Origin: Vibrio sp. B1FLJ16
GTDB taxonomy: Bacteria; Pseudomonadota; Gammaproteobacteria; Enterobacterales; Vibrionaceae
Reading direction: 5' to 3'
Assembly: GCF_905175385.1 (NCBI RefSeq)
Contig: NZ_HG992749.1
Span: forward strand, 2,356,001 to 2,420,000
Length of the DNA: 64,000 nt
The position numbers and the translations under genes were made by a program. The first letter of the stretch is position 1, and each line of letters starts with the position of its first letter. The notes below the pieces were generated by a model. That model was not told the origin of the DNA. It made no database searches and was given only the letters and a program-made list of their open reading frames with translations. Of this stretch, positions 37,437 through 46,827 are shown in pieces.

Positions 37437-38462
37437 ATGTCTGCTTATATCGCTCCTAGCCAAATAGCTCAGCGCCAACTGGAATACTTCCATGGCAAAC
37501 ATGTATTAGTCGCGGGTGAAGTCGAAGATCTTTTCCCGTTAGAGCTGGCTGCACACTGTGAGTCTGTCGAAGTTTTCACGTCCAATTACAGCTACTACCG
37601 CCAGATCCGTAACTCTGACAAAGTAAAAAGCCACTTTGGTTCTGAATTTGATATCGATACTCAGGCCGACATGTTGCTGCTTTACTGGCCTAAAGCCAAG
37701 GCTGAGGCTGAGTATCTGCTGGCGATGCTGATGGCTAAACTTGGCCTTAACACCGAAATAGTGGTGGTGGGAGAAAACCGTTCGGGTATAAAGAGCATAG
37801 AAAAAATGTTCAGAGCCTACGGTCCGGTGAACAAATATGACTCGGCACGTCGATGCTCATTTTACTGGGGTCAGTGTATAAATGAACCAGCACCGTTCCA
37901 TCAGAGTGACTGGTTTAAGTCGTACACTATAAACCTAGGTAATGAATCACTGGTGGTAAAAAGCTTACCCGGCGTGTTCAGCCATGGCGAATTCGATTTG
38001 GGTAGCCAACTGTTACTGGAAACGTTACCGCCATTATCAGGAAAAGTGCTTGATTTTGGCTGTGGTGCCGGAGTACTGGGCGCGTTTATGGCAAAAAGCA
38101 ACCCTGGCATAGAGATCGAAATGTGCGATATTAACGCTTACGCTATCACTTCCAGCCAAGCAACACTGGAGGCCAATGGGTTAAAAGGCAAAGTATTTGC
38201 TTCTGACATTTATTCTGATACGGCAAACGACTATCGGTTCATTGTCAGTAATCCGCCATTCCATAGCGGCCTGGATACTAATTACAACGCAGCAGAAACC
38301 CTACTTGGCAATGCGCCGCAGTACCTTCAGAACAACGGAGAAATGCTCATTGTTGCCAATAGCTTCTTAAAATACCCGCCAATTATTGAAAGCGGTTTCA
38401 ATAATTGCGCGACGCTAAATAAGAACAATAAGTTTTCAATTTACTACGCGAAAAAGCCTTAA
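37437..38462 (+). CDS. rsmC: 16S rRNA m2G1207 methyltransferase RsmC
   Basis: 341 aa from the ATG at 37437 (MSAYIAPSQ), which matches the family N-terminus; ATG 37425 is also in frame and neither has a strong ribosome site. An inactive N-terminal methyltransferase-like half is followed by the catalytic half with [11 protein letters not shown] and the base-flipping NPPFH motif (VSNPPFHSG). Methylates G1207 in the 30S subunit using SAM. The leader consists mostly of the upstream terminator hairpin. Confidence 0.94.
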   Translation: MSAYIAPSQIAQRQLEYFHGKHVLVAGEVEDLFPLELAAHCESVEVFTSNYSYYRQIRNSDKVKSHFGSEFDIDTQADMLLLYWPKAKAEAEYLLAMLMAKLGLNTEIVVVGENRSGIKSIEKMFRAYGPVNKYDSARRCSFYWGQCINEPAPFHQSDWFKSYTINLGNESLVVKSLPGVFSHGEFDLGSQLLLETLPPLSGKVLDFGCGAGVLGAFMAKSNPGIEIEMCDINAYAITSSQATLEANGLKGKVFASDIYSDTANDYRFIVSNPPFHSGLDTNYNAAETLLGNAPQYLQNNGEMLIVANSFLKYPPIIESGFNNCATLNKNNKFSIYYAKKP

Positions 38463-38472
38463 TACCTTCCCC

Positions 38473-38497
38473 GCGCAGATCATTGTCTGCGCACTTT
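38473..38497 (+). terminator. Intrinsic terminator of rsmC
   Basis: GCGCAGA-TCATTG-TCTGCGC followed by ACTTTTC. Confidence 0.7.
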
Positions 38498-38561
38498 TCA
38501 ACTAAAACCGCACAAAATGTAAGAAAACTGCGTGACTCTGCACGCTTTGCAATGAACTTTC

Positions 38562-38631
38562 TTGTCAATGAAAAAAAACTCGTTAAATTTGTCATTTTAC
38601 CGAGTTTTCCTTCTTATCCGTTTTTAACGAG
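38562..38631 (+). promoter_or_regulatory. chiS promoter with CTCGTTAAA inverted repeat
   Basis: TTGTCA (38562-38567), 16-bp spacer, TAAATT (38584-38589) is a plausible sigma70 promoter. CTCGTTAAA (38579-38587) overlapping the -10 and TTTAACGAG (38623-38631) form a 9-bp inverted repeat 35 bp apart. The right arm is part of TTTTTAACG, also present in the chitobiose operon promoter. Confidence 0.45.
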
Positions 38632-38680
38632 AACCCTGGCAGCCGCATTCTGCTGCCCTTGACGAGTTGCTATCTTATTC

Positions 38681-41600
38681 ATGTTCAAATTCTACAAAAA
38701 ACAGAAGTTTAAGCGCCTTCAAAGTACGCTGATGACTGCGTTTCTTGTCGTCAGTCTCACGCCTTTAACCATTACCGCAATTTTCTTCCTGCACGCTCAC
38801 AGCCAGGATCTGCAAGAACAGAGCACATCACACCTGCTTTCTGTGCGAGAGACTAAACAACAACAAATTGCTGATTACTTCGAAGCTCGGGAAACTGAAG
38901 TAATGGGCTTTGTACGCTCTGAATTAGCCTACGCCAGTGGCGGACGTTTTTACGGTCTGGTCAATGCATTTAACCGCTTAGGCAACGATATTGAGGAGTC
39001 TCGTGAAAATGCACAGCAACGCTATATTGAAGGCAGCGGCGACCAAATAAAAACATCAATTTTGCCGGAGTCTTCCAACTTTGTCGGTAGTGAACGTTAC
39101 CGGCTATTACACAAACGCTATCACTGGTCTTATACAGAACTGCTCAAACGCTCGGACTTCAGAGATATTTTGCTGGTCGATATCAACGGCAATGTGACCT
39201 ATTCGATCAAGAAAGACGACAATTACGGTACTAACCTCCTATCTGGCCGATATAAAGATTCAGCGCTGGGCAAAGCGTTTCAGCGTTTGTCTGAAGATGT
39301 AACTGAACGCCGTAAAGTGAATGAGGACTACACGCCTGTAATTGTCTCAGATTTTGAGCTGGAAAATGGTAAACAAGTCGCTTGGTTAGGAGCGCCGATC
39401 GTTCAGCAAGGCTACCTGCATAGCTATGCCATGTTCAGCTTGCCGAGTAATGGCATCACTAAACTGATTGCCGATCAGAACCGGGAATCCTCCATCGAAA
39501 CTTTGCTCGTCGGAAGCGATCATAAGCCCAGAACGATTAACACCAAACAAGATAATATCCAAAACAGCCTGGAGGTTATTGAGCAGGCACTTTCAGGAAA
39601 CAAGAGCGTAGGGACATATTCAAATGGATTAGGTGAAAAGATCATTGCCGCCTACTCGCCAATTAAAGCTCGTGGAATGAACTGGGCTCTGGTGGTTCAG
39701 CTACCAGAAAAAGAAGCCTTTTCTCGTATTCATCAGTTAGAAAAACTGTTCGTCATTGCGATGTTGACGGCATTTATTCTGGTGGTCATTGCCTCTCATT
39801 ACTTATCTAACTTCATCACTTCTCCGTTACTGAAATTAACCTGGGCTGCAGAGCGGGTATCTGCCGGTGATCTTGACGAAACAAGATTCAATACCGAACG
39901 TAAAGACGAAATTGGACGATTAGCTATTAGCTTTGAGCGTATGCAACGATCAATTCGTGAAAAAATCCAGACCATCAAGAAGCAAAACGAAGAGCTGGAA
40001 AGTAATATCCGCCTGATTCAGAAACAGAATGAGGAGCTGCAACTTGCCGATAAACTCAAAGATGAGTTTCTGGCAACGACCTCCCATGAGCTAAGAACAC
40101 CTTTACATGGCATGGTCGGTATTGCAGAGACTTTAATCTCCGGTGCGAATGGTGCCGTTCCTGCGAGCCAAAAGTACCAGCTTGATATCATTATTAAAAG
40201 TGGTCAGCGCTTGGCCAATCTTGTTGATGACTTGCTGGATTACCACAAAATGCGCTATGGCAGCATGGACATACAAAAATCCGCTGTCAGTCTGGCAAGC
40301 TCTACGCAACTGGTGCTTGAGCTATCGAGCCATCTGCTCGGCAATAAAACCATCCGCATAATTAACCAGGTGCCTAATGATCTAAAAGCGGTATCCGCAG
40401 ATCCACAACGGCTTGAGCAGGTTCTTTACAACCTGATCGGTAACGCAATCAAATACACTTCAGAGGGAAAAATTGTCATTTCTGCCAGTGTGGTTGACGA
40501 ATATGTCCGGGTTCAGGTCGTCGATACCGGTCAGGGTATCCCCGCAGAACACCTTGAACACATCTTCGAGCCCTTAATTCAGGCCGGACAAGATGAGACT
40601 CGCTACCGCCAGGGTGCTGGATTAGGCCTGTCTATCAGCCGCCAGTTAATTGAGCTGATGGGTGGTTCACTGTATGTCAGCAGTCAACCAATGGTAGGTA
40701 CCACCTTTAGTTTCACGCTTCCGCTGGCCAGTGAAGAAGAGGTCGTGGCCTCGAAGACTCTAGCTGCCCGTGGCCATTTCCAGATACCTGAAATCAACAT
40801 AAACAATACAGATGATCTGTCTTTGCCTGAAAACCCGGACGGCCCGCTTCTGTATGTAGCCGACGATGAGCCGGTAAACCTTCGCGTACTTGAAAGCTTT
40901 TTACGCCTGGAAGGCTACCGGGTCCGCACGGCTTCAGACGGGCCTGAAACACTGGAACTCATTGAACAGGAGAAACCAGAGCTTCTGCTACTTGATATTA
41001 TGATGCCGGGGATGAGTGGCTATCAGGTGTGTAGCGAATTGCGCCAGACCTATGACCATGCTGAACTGCCAATCATCATGCTGACCGCGCTGAGCCAGAC
41101 CGAAGATCGCGTCAGAGGGTTCGAAGCCGGAGCAAATGATTACCTATCCAAGCCGTTTAACAAACAAGAACTCGCGGCGCGAATTCAGGCACATTTAACC
41201 GCAAGCAAAGCGGAAATGCGCCATATCGAAAACAAGTTACTCGAATCTGAACTTCGTCAACGAGCACAAGTAGAAGCAAGCCTGCTCGAAACTCAGGGCC
41301 GCCTGCTCGAACAACTGGAGTCAGCACCTGAAGCCATAATCTGCTTACGCGAAGACCAGCGAATCCGATTTGCCAACGAAGCCGCATGCAAGCTATTCAA
41401 GCGCAGTTTAGAGCAAATAAAACGCTCTTCTGCCGATGAACTGATTGCGCCTAAATATCTGACTGTCAAGCAGCCACATTACTGCGGAAAAATTGATATT
41501 TACATTGAGGATATTCGTCAGAATATTGAAGCGGATATTCTTAAGTTACCTGAAGGATCCGGTCTGGACGTTATGTACATCTTTAATGTCGGCGGTGGCG

Positions 41601-42067
41601 CGAACACCGCTCGTATACATAACCTGGAAACTGCGGTAGAAGTTCTTTCAAGTTACGCATTCGACGGTGACCGAGATCAGCTGCAGAAACTGAAAGAACT
41701 GGGGGGCGAGTTCACTCGTTTAGCAGACAAAGCACTAGGCAACAAAAAAGACAAGCAGGATCTGATGCGCGAGGTGTTGGTAGATGTAATGACGCACGCT
41801 CTTGAATACTGGGAGTCCGCAACCGGAGAAAGTAAGTTTGCCTTTGCTGAACAAAGTGGCCTGTGGCGGGTGTACCTTGACCGGAGCACCCTACAAACAC
41901 GTACTTTAGATAAGTACATGAGAATCGAGACATTGCCTAAAACACCGCGCTGGAGAACGGTTCTGAGTTCAATCGAATACATTCTCGAACATTGCAAAGA
42001 GCAAAGCCCGGAACGCGCTTATATTGAAGCTCAGCGCGACAAGTTACAAAGGTTGCTAACCAGCTAA
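38681..42067 (+). CDS. chiS: ChiS, membrane-bound hybrid kinase and DNA-binding regulator of chitin use
   Basis: 1128 aa. Order: cytosolic N-tip, TM1 (about 20-38), periplasmic sensor (40-350), TM2 (355-375), HAMP (376-430), coiled coil, HisKA with H469 in TTSHELRTPLHG, HATPase (LIGNAIKYTSEG, DTGQGIP, GAGLGLSISR), receiver with D772 in LLLDIMMPG, and a C-terminal region (about 845-1128). H469 and D772 have the numbering used for V. cholerae ChiS. There the C-terminus carries a cryptic DNA-binding domain, and ChiS acts as a one-component activator of the chitobiose operon from the membrane, restrained by the binding protein CBP. The adjacent CBP operon supports the same role. There is no good Shine-Dalgarno; a GGCAGC/GCTGCC hairpin lies just upstream. 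Confidence 0.96.
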   Translation: MFKFYKKQKFKRLQSTLMTAFLVVSLTPLTITAIFFLHAHSQDLQEQSTSHLLSVRETKQQQIADYFEARETEVMGFVRSELAYASGGRFYGLVNAFNRLGNDIEESRENAQQRYIEGSGDQIKTSILPESSNFVGSERYRLLHKRYHWSYTELLKRSDFRDILLVDINGNVTYSIKKDDNYGTNLLSGRYKDSALGKAFQRLSEDVTERRKVNEDYTPVIVSDFELENGKQVAWLGAPIVQQGYLHSYAMFSLPSNGITKLIADQNRESSIETLLVGSDHKPRTINTKQDNIQNSLEVIEQALSGNKSVGTYSNGLGEKIIAAYSPIKARGMNWALVVQLPEKEAFSRIHQLEKLFVIAMLTAFILVVIASHYLSNFITSPLLKLTWAAERVSAGDLDETRFNTERKDEIGRLAISFERMQRSIREKIQTIKKQNEELESNIRLIQKQNEELQLADKLKDEFLATTSHELRTPLHGMVGIAETLISGANGAVPASQKYQLDIIIKSGQRLANLVDDLLDYHKMRYGSMDIQKSAVSLASSTQLVLELSSHLLGNKTIRIINQVPNDLKAVSADPQRLEQVLYNLIGNAIKYTSEGKIVISASVVDEYVRVQVVDTGQGIPAEHLEHIFEPLIQAGQDETRYRQGAGLGLSISRQLIELMGGSLYVSSQPMVGTTFSFTLPLASEEEVVASKTLAARGHFQIPEININNTDDLSLPENPDGPLLYVADDEPVNLRVLESFLRLEGYRVRTASDGPETLELIEQEKPELLLLDIMMPGMSGYQVCSELRQTYDHAELPIIMLTALSQTEDRVRGFEAGANDYLSKPFNKQELAARIQAHLTASKAEMRHIENKLLESELRQRAQVEASLLETQGRLLEQLESAPEAIICLREDQRIRFANEAACKLFKRSLEQIKRSSADELIAPKYLTVKQPHYCGKIDIYIEDIRQNIEADILKLPEGSGLDVMYIFNVGGGANTARIHNLETAVEVLSSYAFDGDRDQLQKLKELGGEFTRLADKALGNKKDKQDLMREVLVDVMTHALEYWESATGESKFAFAEQSGLWRVYLDRSTLQTRTLDKYMRIETLPKTPRWRTVLSSIEYILEHCKEQSPERAYIEAQRDKLQRLLTS

Positions 42068-42100
42068 GAATAAATACAAAAAGTTATTACTAAATAATAT

Positions 42101-42126
42101 GAGCCCCGCCTGAGCGGGGCTCTTTG
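42101..42126 (+). terminator. Intrinsic terminator of chiS
   Basis: AGCCCCGC-CTGA-GCGGGGCT followed by CTTTGC; insulates the chitobiose operon from chiS. Confidence 0.8.
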
Positions 42127-42156
42127 CTATAGCCAGGTAGTTGTTCGCACAAATGT

Positions 42157-42175
42157 TAGGATCTGTTGACCTTTA
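42157..42175 (+). repeat. 19-bp motif, copy 2 (chiS downstream)
   Basis: TAGGATCTGTTGACCTTTA, one mismatch from copy 1 at 34404-34422. The flanks do not match copy 1. Confidence 0.45.
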
Positions 42176-42811
42176 AGCAATACAAAGAAAATAATTTTCC
42201 TTTGCCACTCTAATCGCCTTTGGCTCCATCTTCCTCAGAATCAAGAACCACTAACCCCGTAGCTTTTCTTGTTAATACTTACTCGTCTTGTGTGCCAGAG
42301 TTTCAATGCACTATTCAAAGATAAGTCAGTCGCAAAGAAACAACCTTTGAAACTTCGGTCATCATTTCACTTGCGAAAGCGCAAACCGACACTTCATTCT
42401 CATCATAAAAAAAGGATGTCAAAGAGTAATAAACTAGTGATGAAAACCTGAGCCAATTCACTAAGCAACAGTAAGTTGACAAACAATTGACACAGATTGC
42501 GAACTCAATCACAACAGAACGGCAGATTAAATTTCATCTGAAGAATTAACATACTTTACTCGTGTGAGCCAGATCGCCGAACCACACAACGCCATAAAAC
42601 CCCTCTACGAACGAGGCATAAATGGTTAGCAACTACTAACCCATAAATTTCATAAGGACACACTCTGCGACACATATCAACATTAACTTTTCTAACAAAA
42701 CTGCCTTAAAAGCAGACAAAATGACGTTTATAACGTAGAGAAAGGTCTTTTTAACGTTTTTGACGGGATGCGAGTTTGATTATTTTATGGATAAGGTGTT
42801 TTCTTAGTCCT
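42176..42811 (+). promoter_or_regulatory. Regulatory region of the chitobiose operon
   Basis: No convincing gene. The promoter is TTGACG (42760-42765), 17-bp spacer, TTTTAT (42783-42788). Upstream lie a perfect dyad ACGTT-TAT-AACGT (42724-42736), the shared TTTTTAACG (42748-42756) abutting the -35, and a second dyad GGTTAG-N6-CTAACC (42624-42641). In V. cholerae the orthologous promoter is activated by ChiS binding upstream; these dyads are candidate sites, which I cannot confirm. The 42176-42560 part is AT-rich without structure I can interpret. Confidence 0.6.
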
Positions 42812-42891
42812 GCCAAAGGCCTACAGGCCACTCTTAGCGTGAGGTTATGCGAATAGCATAAGTTGCGAAAAACTAAGAGGTAGGTCTTGGC
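42812..42891 (+). promoter_or_regulatory. Nested stem-loop leader RNA of the chitobiose operon
   Basis: About 17 nt after the predicted transcription start, 42812-42824 pairs with 42880-42891 (12 bp, one G-U, one bulged A); inside it CTCTTAG (42831-42837) pairs with CTAAGAG (42873-42879), abutting the outer helix so the two can stack; inside that TTATGC (42845-42850) pairs with GCATAA (42856-42861) over a GAATA loop. Single-stranded joints CGTGAGG and GTTGCGAAAAA face each other. GGCC-TACA-GGCC (42818-42829) offers a competing hairpin that breaks the outer helix. The layout resembles a riboswitch aptamer, but I do not recognise the family. Confidence 0.55.
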
Positions 42892-42957
42892 GAGTGTTTA
42901 TCAATTGATGACATTCAATTCCATTTAGTGAAATGAAGCAAACAGTAAGGAACAGCT

Positions 42958-44640
42958 ATGCTTGCCAATATTAAAAAAACAGCACTAGCAACAGCAATTA
43001 TTGCTACCGCTACTACAGGTTTTGCATCGGTAGCTACTGCGGCTGAACGCAGTGAACTGACTATCCACCCTAAAGAGTTTACGACTTTTGTTCGTAACTT
43101 TAACCCTTTCTTGGGTGCTACTAACCTGCACACAACAACCGACTTTATCTACGAGCCGCTTGTTGTTTTCAACGAAATGCACGGTAACACACCTGTATTT
43201 CGTCTAGCAGAAAACTTCCAAATGGCTGACGACCTGATGAGCGTAACTTTCGACATTCGTAAAGGCGTGAAATGGTCTGACGGTCAAGCGTTTACTGCTG
43301 ACGATGTTGTTTACTCTTTCAACCTGGTAAAAGAGAAGCCTGAACTAGACCAATCAGGTATCAACTCTTGGGTTACTGGCGTAGAGAAAGTTAACAACTA
43401 CCAAGTTAAGTTCCGCTTAGCCGAAGCAAACTCAAACGTTCCTTACGAAATTGCTAAAGTACCGGTTGTACCTAAGCACGTATGGAGCAAAGTGAAAGAC
43501 CCATCAACATTTACTAACGAAAACCCTGTAGGTTCAGGTCCTTTCACAGTAATCGACACTTTCACTCCTCAACTTTACATCCAATGTCAAAACCCGAATT
43601 ACTGGGATGCTGACAACCTGGACGTTGACTGTCTGCGAGTTCCTCAAATCGCGAACAACGACCAGTTCCTGGGTAAAGTTGTAAACGGCGAGATGGACTG
43701 GACGTCTTCATTCGTACCTGACATTGACCGTACGTACGCAGCTGCGAGCCCTAACCACCACTACTGGTACCCGCCAGCAGGTACTCAGGCGTTCGTAGTG
43801 AACTTCAAAAACCCGGATGCAGCGAAAAACGAAGCTCTAACTAACGTAGACTTCCGTCGCGCGTTCTCTATGGCTCTTGACCGTCAAACTATCATCGACA
43901 TCGCTTTCTACGGTGGCGGCACGGTGAATGACTTCGCATCAGGTCTAGGTTACGCATTTGAAGCTTGGTCTGACGAAGCAACACACAACAAGTACAAAGG
44001 TTTCAACACGTACAACGTTGAAGGTGCTAAAGACCTTCTAGCTAAAGCGGGCTTTAAAGACGTGAACAAAGACGGTTTTGTTGACACTCCATCAGGTAAG
44101 TCTTTTGAGCTTCTGATTCAGTCTCCAAACGGTTGGACAGACTTTAACAACACAGTACAACTTGCAGTTGAGCAGCTAGCTGAAGTTGGTATCAAAGCAC
44201 GTGCTCGTACACCAGATTTCTCGGTATACAACCAAGCAATGCTAGAAGGTACTTACGACGTAGCGTACACCAACTACTTCCACGGTGCAGATCCACACTT
44301 GTACTGGGACAGCGCTTACAACTCGAAGCTACAGTCTGGTGACGGTATGCCTCGTTTCGCAATGCACTTCTACAAAAATGACCAGCTAGACAAACTACTT
44401 AACAGCTTCTACAAGACAGCTGATAAGCAAGAACAGCTAGCAATCGCTCATGGTATTCAGAAGATCATCGCAGCAGACCAAGTAACCATCCCAGTGCTGT
44501 CTGGTGCTTACATGTACCAATACAACACAACTCGATTCACTGGTTGGTGGAACGAAGAAAATCCTAAGGGTCGTCCAAACATTTGGGCTGGCATCCCTGA
44601 GCGTCTACTACACGTACTGGACCTAAAACCAGTTAAATAA
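42958..44640 (+). CDS. cbp: Chitin-oligosaccharide periplasmic binding protein CBP (SBP family 5)
   Basis: 560 aa. Signal peptide of about 29 residues ending ATAA before ERSELTIHP. OppA/DppA-type fold: family 5 region with GVKWSDGQAFTADDVVYSFN and VGSGPFTV. Binds (GlcNAc)n in the periplasm and feeds the ABC importer; in V. cholerae it also holds ChiS inactive until ligand binds. AAGGA precedes the ATG; the leader is about 160 nt. Codon use is strongly biased, fitting high expression. Corresponds to VC0620. Confidence 0.95.
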   Translation: MLANIKKTALATAIIATATTGFASVATAAERSELTIHPKEFTTFVRNFNPFLGATNLHTTTDFIYEPLVVFNEMHGNTPVFRLAENFQMADDLMSVTFDIRKGVKWSDGQAFTADDVVYSFNLVKEKPELDQSGINSWVTGVEKVNNYQVKFRLAEANSNVPYEIAKVPVVPKHVWSKVKDPSTFTNENPVGSGPFTVIDTFTPQLYIQCQNPNYWDADNLDVDCLRVPQIANNDQFLGKVVNGEMDWTSSFVPDIDRTYAAASPNHHYWYPPAGTQAFVVNFKNPDAAKNEALTNVDFRRAFSMALDRQTIIDIAFYGGGTVNDFASGLGYAFEAWSDEATHNKYKGFNTYNVEGAKDLLAKAGFKDVNKDGFVDTPSGKSFELLIQSPNGWTDFNNTVQLAVEQLAEVGIKARARTPDFSVYNQAMLEGTYDVAYTNYFHGADPHLYWDSAYNSKLQSGDGMPRFAMHFYKNDQLDKLLNSFYKTADKQEQLAIAHGIQKIIAADQVTIPVLSGAYMYQYNTTRFTGWWNEENPKGRPNIWAGIPERLLHVLDLKPVK

Positions 44641-44657
44641 GTAGAAGTTCATTTCTA

Positions 44658-44737
44658 GCGGCATGCATTCCGTATGCCGCCTATAAAATCCCCTCATAAC
44701 GGAACCAATATATGGCGCACGTCGTCAGGGGATTTTT
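44658..44737 (+). other. Two intercistronic stem-loops after cbp
   Basis: GCGGCAT (44658-44664) / ATGCCGC (44674-44680), then ATCCCCT (44688-44694) / AGGGGAT (44727-44733) with TTTTCGC after. The first lacks a T-tract and resembles mRNA-protecting hairpins after binding-protein genes; the second is a partial terminator. Together they would lower permease relative to CBP expression. Confidence 0.6.
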
Positions 44738-44810
44738 CGCTCTAAATTTCGCTAGGGGCGACCTGGAACCAGAAACAGAGAAAAATATCTGGGTGAGTAA
44801 GGTGTGAGTT

Positions 44811-45797
44811 ATGGGTTATTTTTTAAGACGTTTGTCGTTCTATCTTGTCGCGCTCTTAGTTGCAGCGACGTTAAACTTTATTATTCCGCGAGCAATGCCT
44901 GGTGACCCGGTTACCATGATGTTTGCCAACGCTTCAGTACAGGTAACACCAGAACGAATTGCAGCAATGAAAGAGCTGCTGGGATTTGTTGATGGTCCTA
45001 TTTACATTCAATACCTGTCTTACATTAAGAACATTCTTAGCTGGGAACTCGGAACTTCAATTCAGTTCTACCCGCTTTCTGTAAACTCGTTGCTTGGTAG
45101 TGCCTTTGGTTGGTCACTATTCCTTGCCGGCACTGCGGTTGTACTTTCTTTCTCTATCGCATCAGTCCTGGGGATTTTTGCAGCCTGGAAACGTGGCAGC
45201 AAATACGATGCTTTTGTTACGCCAGGAACCCTGATCGTTCAAGCTATTCCGCAAATGGTTATTGCAATGCTAGCGCTCTTTACCTTTGCAATCGGCTTGA
45301 AGTGGTTCCCATCTGGTTACGCTTACACGCCGGGTACGATACCAGACTGGACGAACTGGGAGTTCATTAAAGACGTAGGCTACCACGCAGTACTACCGCT
45401 TTTCTGTGCAACTATCGTTCAAATTGGTGGCTTCCTTGTCAACATGCGTAACAACATGATCAACCTGTTGGCTGAGGACTACATCACGATGGCGAAAGGT
45501 AAAGGCCTGAGTGAAAACCGAGTGGTATTCAACTACGCAGCCCGAAATGCACTGCTTCCAAGTGTAACCGCCCTTTCAATGTCACTGGGTATGGCAATTG
45601 GCGGTCAGCTAATCATTGAAATGATTTTCAACTACCCTGGTTTGGGTACAGTGCTATTGAACGCTATCCACGCTCGAGACTATCAGGTACTGCAAGGTCA
45701 GCTAATCATCATGACGATGTTCATGCTTTGCTTCAACCTAATGGCTGACATGCTGTACATGATTCTAGACCCTCGCCTACGTAAGGGAGGCAAATAA
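44811..45797 (+). CDS. Chitobiose ABC importer, permease 1 (DppB-like)
   Basis: 328 aa, six membrane spans. The N-terminal region with FIIPRAMPGDPVTMMFA is typical of OppB/DppB; the EAA-type coupling loop is DYITMAKGKGLSENRVVFNY. Imports chitin disaccharides captured by CBP, by context. Weak AAGGTG ribosome site. Two bases separate its stop from the next gene. Confidence 0.94.
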   Translation: MGYFLRRLSFYLVALLVAATLNFIIPRAMPGDPVTMMFANASVQVTPERIAAMKELLGFVDGPIYIQYLSYIKNILSWELGTSIQFYPLSVNSLLGSAFGWSLFLAGTAVVLSFSIASVLGIFAAWKRGSKYDAFVTPGTLIVQAIPQMVIAMLALFTFAIGLKWFPSGYAYTPGTIPDWTNWEFIKDVGYHAVLPLFCATIVQIGGFLVNMRNNMINLLAEDYITMAKGKGLSENRVVFNYAARNALLPSVTALSMSLGMAIGGQLIIEMIFNYPGLGTVLLNAIHARDYQVLQGQLIIMTMFMLCFNLMADMLYMILDPRLRKGGK

Positions 45798-45799
45798 TC

Positions 45800-46825
45800 A
45801 TGAAAAACTTATTTAAACTAATCTTAGGTAACGCCTTCGCACGTATTGGTTTAGCTATTGTTACGCTATTTATTTTCGTCGCGGTAGCTGCCCCCCTAAT
45901 TACAAAACACGCCCCAGACAAACGGACGGGTAATCCGCATGAATACCCGAGCTTTGTCGTAAAACAAGCACAAAACAACCCTGATGGCTGGGTTGCAAAA
46001 AATCTAGCTGATGACCGTCGTACGTTAATCATGTCTAAAAAAGCTGATCACGTACTAGGTACTAGCCGTATGGGTCGTGATATTTGGTCACAAGTCGCTT
46101 ACGGTGCCCGTGTATCTCTTGGTGTTGGCTTTGGCGCAGGTATCATCGTCTGCTTCTTAGCGACAGTTATCGGTATTTCTGCCGGTTACTTTGGTGGCAA
46201 AGTCGATGACATCTTAAGTGCCGCCATGAACATCATGCTGGTCATTCCTCAATATCCGTTGCTATTCGTACTCGCTGCATTTATCGGCGAAGCCGGACCT
46301 CTCACTATCGCCTTAATCATTGCAGGTACGTCCTGGGCATGGGGGGCTCGAGTTGTACGTTCTCAAACCATGGCACTGCGTGAAAAAGAGTTCGTAAAAG
46401 CAGCTGAAGTGCTGGGTGAATCTTCATTCCGCATCATATTTGTTGAGATTTTACCAAACCTTATCCCTATCGTTGGCGCAAGCTTTATCGGCTCGGTAAT
46501 GCTGGCTATCAACACCGAAGCTGTCATTTCGTTCCTGGGTCTAGGCGACGCTAATACCATCAGTTGGGGCATCATGCTTTACAACGTTCAGACCTCTTCA
46601 GCAATGCTGATTGGCGCATGGTGGGAAGTGTTAGCACCTTGTATCGCACTAACAGTACTCGTGACAGGTCTTGCTCTGCTTAACTTCGCCGTAGACGAAA
46701 TTGCTAACCCGCAACTTCGCTCTCATAAAGGTATGAAGCGCTGGAAAAAGCTAGCAGCGAAAGACAAGAAAGAACGTGAGCCTGAACTGGCAACACAAAA
46801 TGCACTAGTGAGCGGAGATAAATAA
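45800..46825 (+). CDS. Chitobiose ABC importer, permease 2 (DppC-like)
   Basis: 341 aa with an N-terminal OppC-type span, a periplasmic loop (about 40-95) and five further spans. The coupling loop is EFVKAAEVLGESSFRIIF; VLGTSRMGRDIWSQVAYGAR is the DppC signature. GGGAGG lies upstream in the end of the preceding gene, so the two are translationally linked. The C-terminal tail is highly charged. Confidence 0.94.
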   Translation: MKNLFKLILGNAFARIGLAIVTLFIFVAVAAPLITKHAPDKRTGNPHEYPSFVVKQAQNNPDGWVAKNLADDRRTLIMSKKADHVLGTSRMGRDIWSQVAYGARVSLGVGFGAGIIVCFLATVIGISAGYFGGKVDDILSAAMNIMLVIPQYPLLFVLAAFIGEAGPLTIALIIAGTSWAWGARVVRSQTMALREKEFVKAAEVLGESSFRIIFVEILPNLIPIVGASFIGSVMLAINTEAVISFLGLGDANTISWGIMLYNVQTSSAMLIGAWWEVLAPCIALTVLVTGLALLNFAVDEIANPQLRSHKGMKRWKKLAAKDKKEREPELATQNALVSGDK

Positions 46826-46827
46826 TC

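Noticed and set aside
42269-42512. Short open frames on both strands in the chiS-cbp gap
   Set aside because: AT-rich, Lys/Ser-rich products overlapping on opposite strands, no ribosome sites, no organised features.
42563-42578. TGTGA-N6-TCGCC as a CRP site for the chitobiose operon
   Set aside because: Only the left half matches and it lies about 200 bp upstream of the promoter; insufficient evidence.
42812-42891. Known c-di-GMP, glycine or glmS-type riboswitch upstream of cbp
   Set aside because: None of the conserved core strings I know for these classes is present; left as an unassigned structure.
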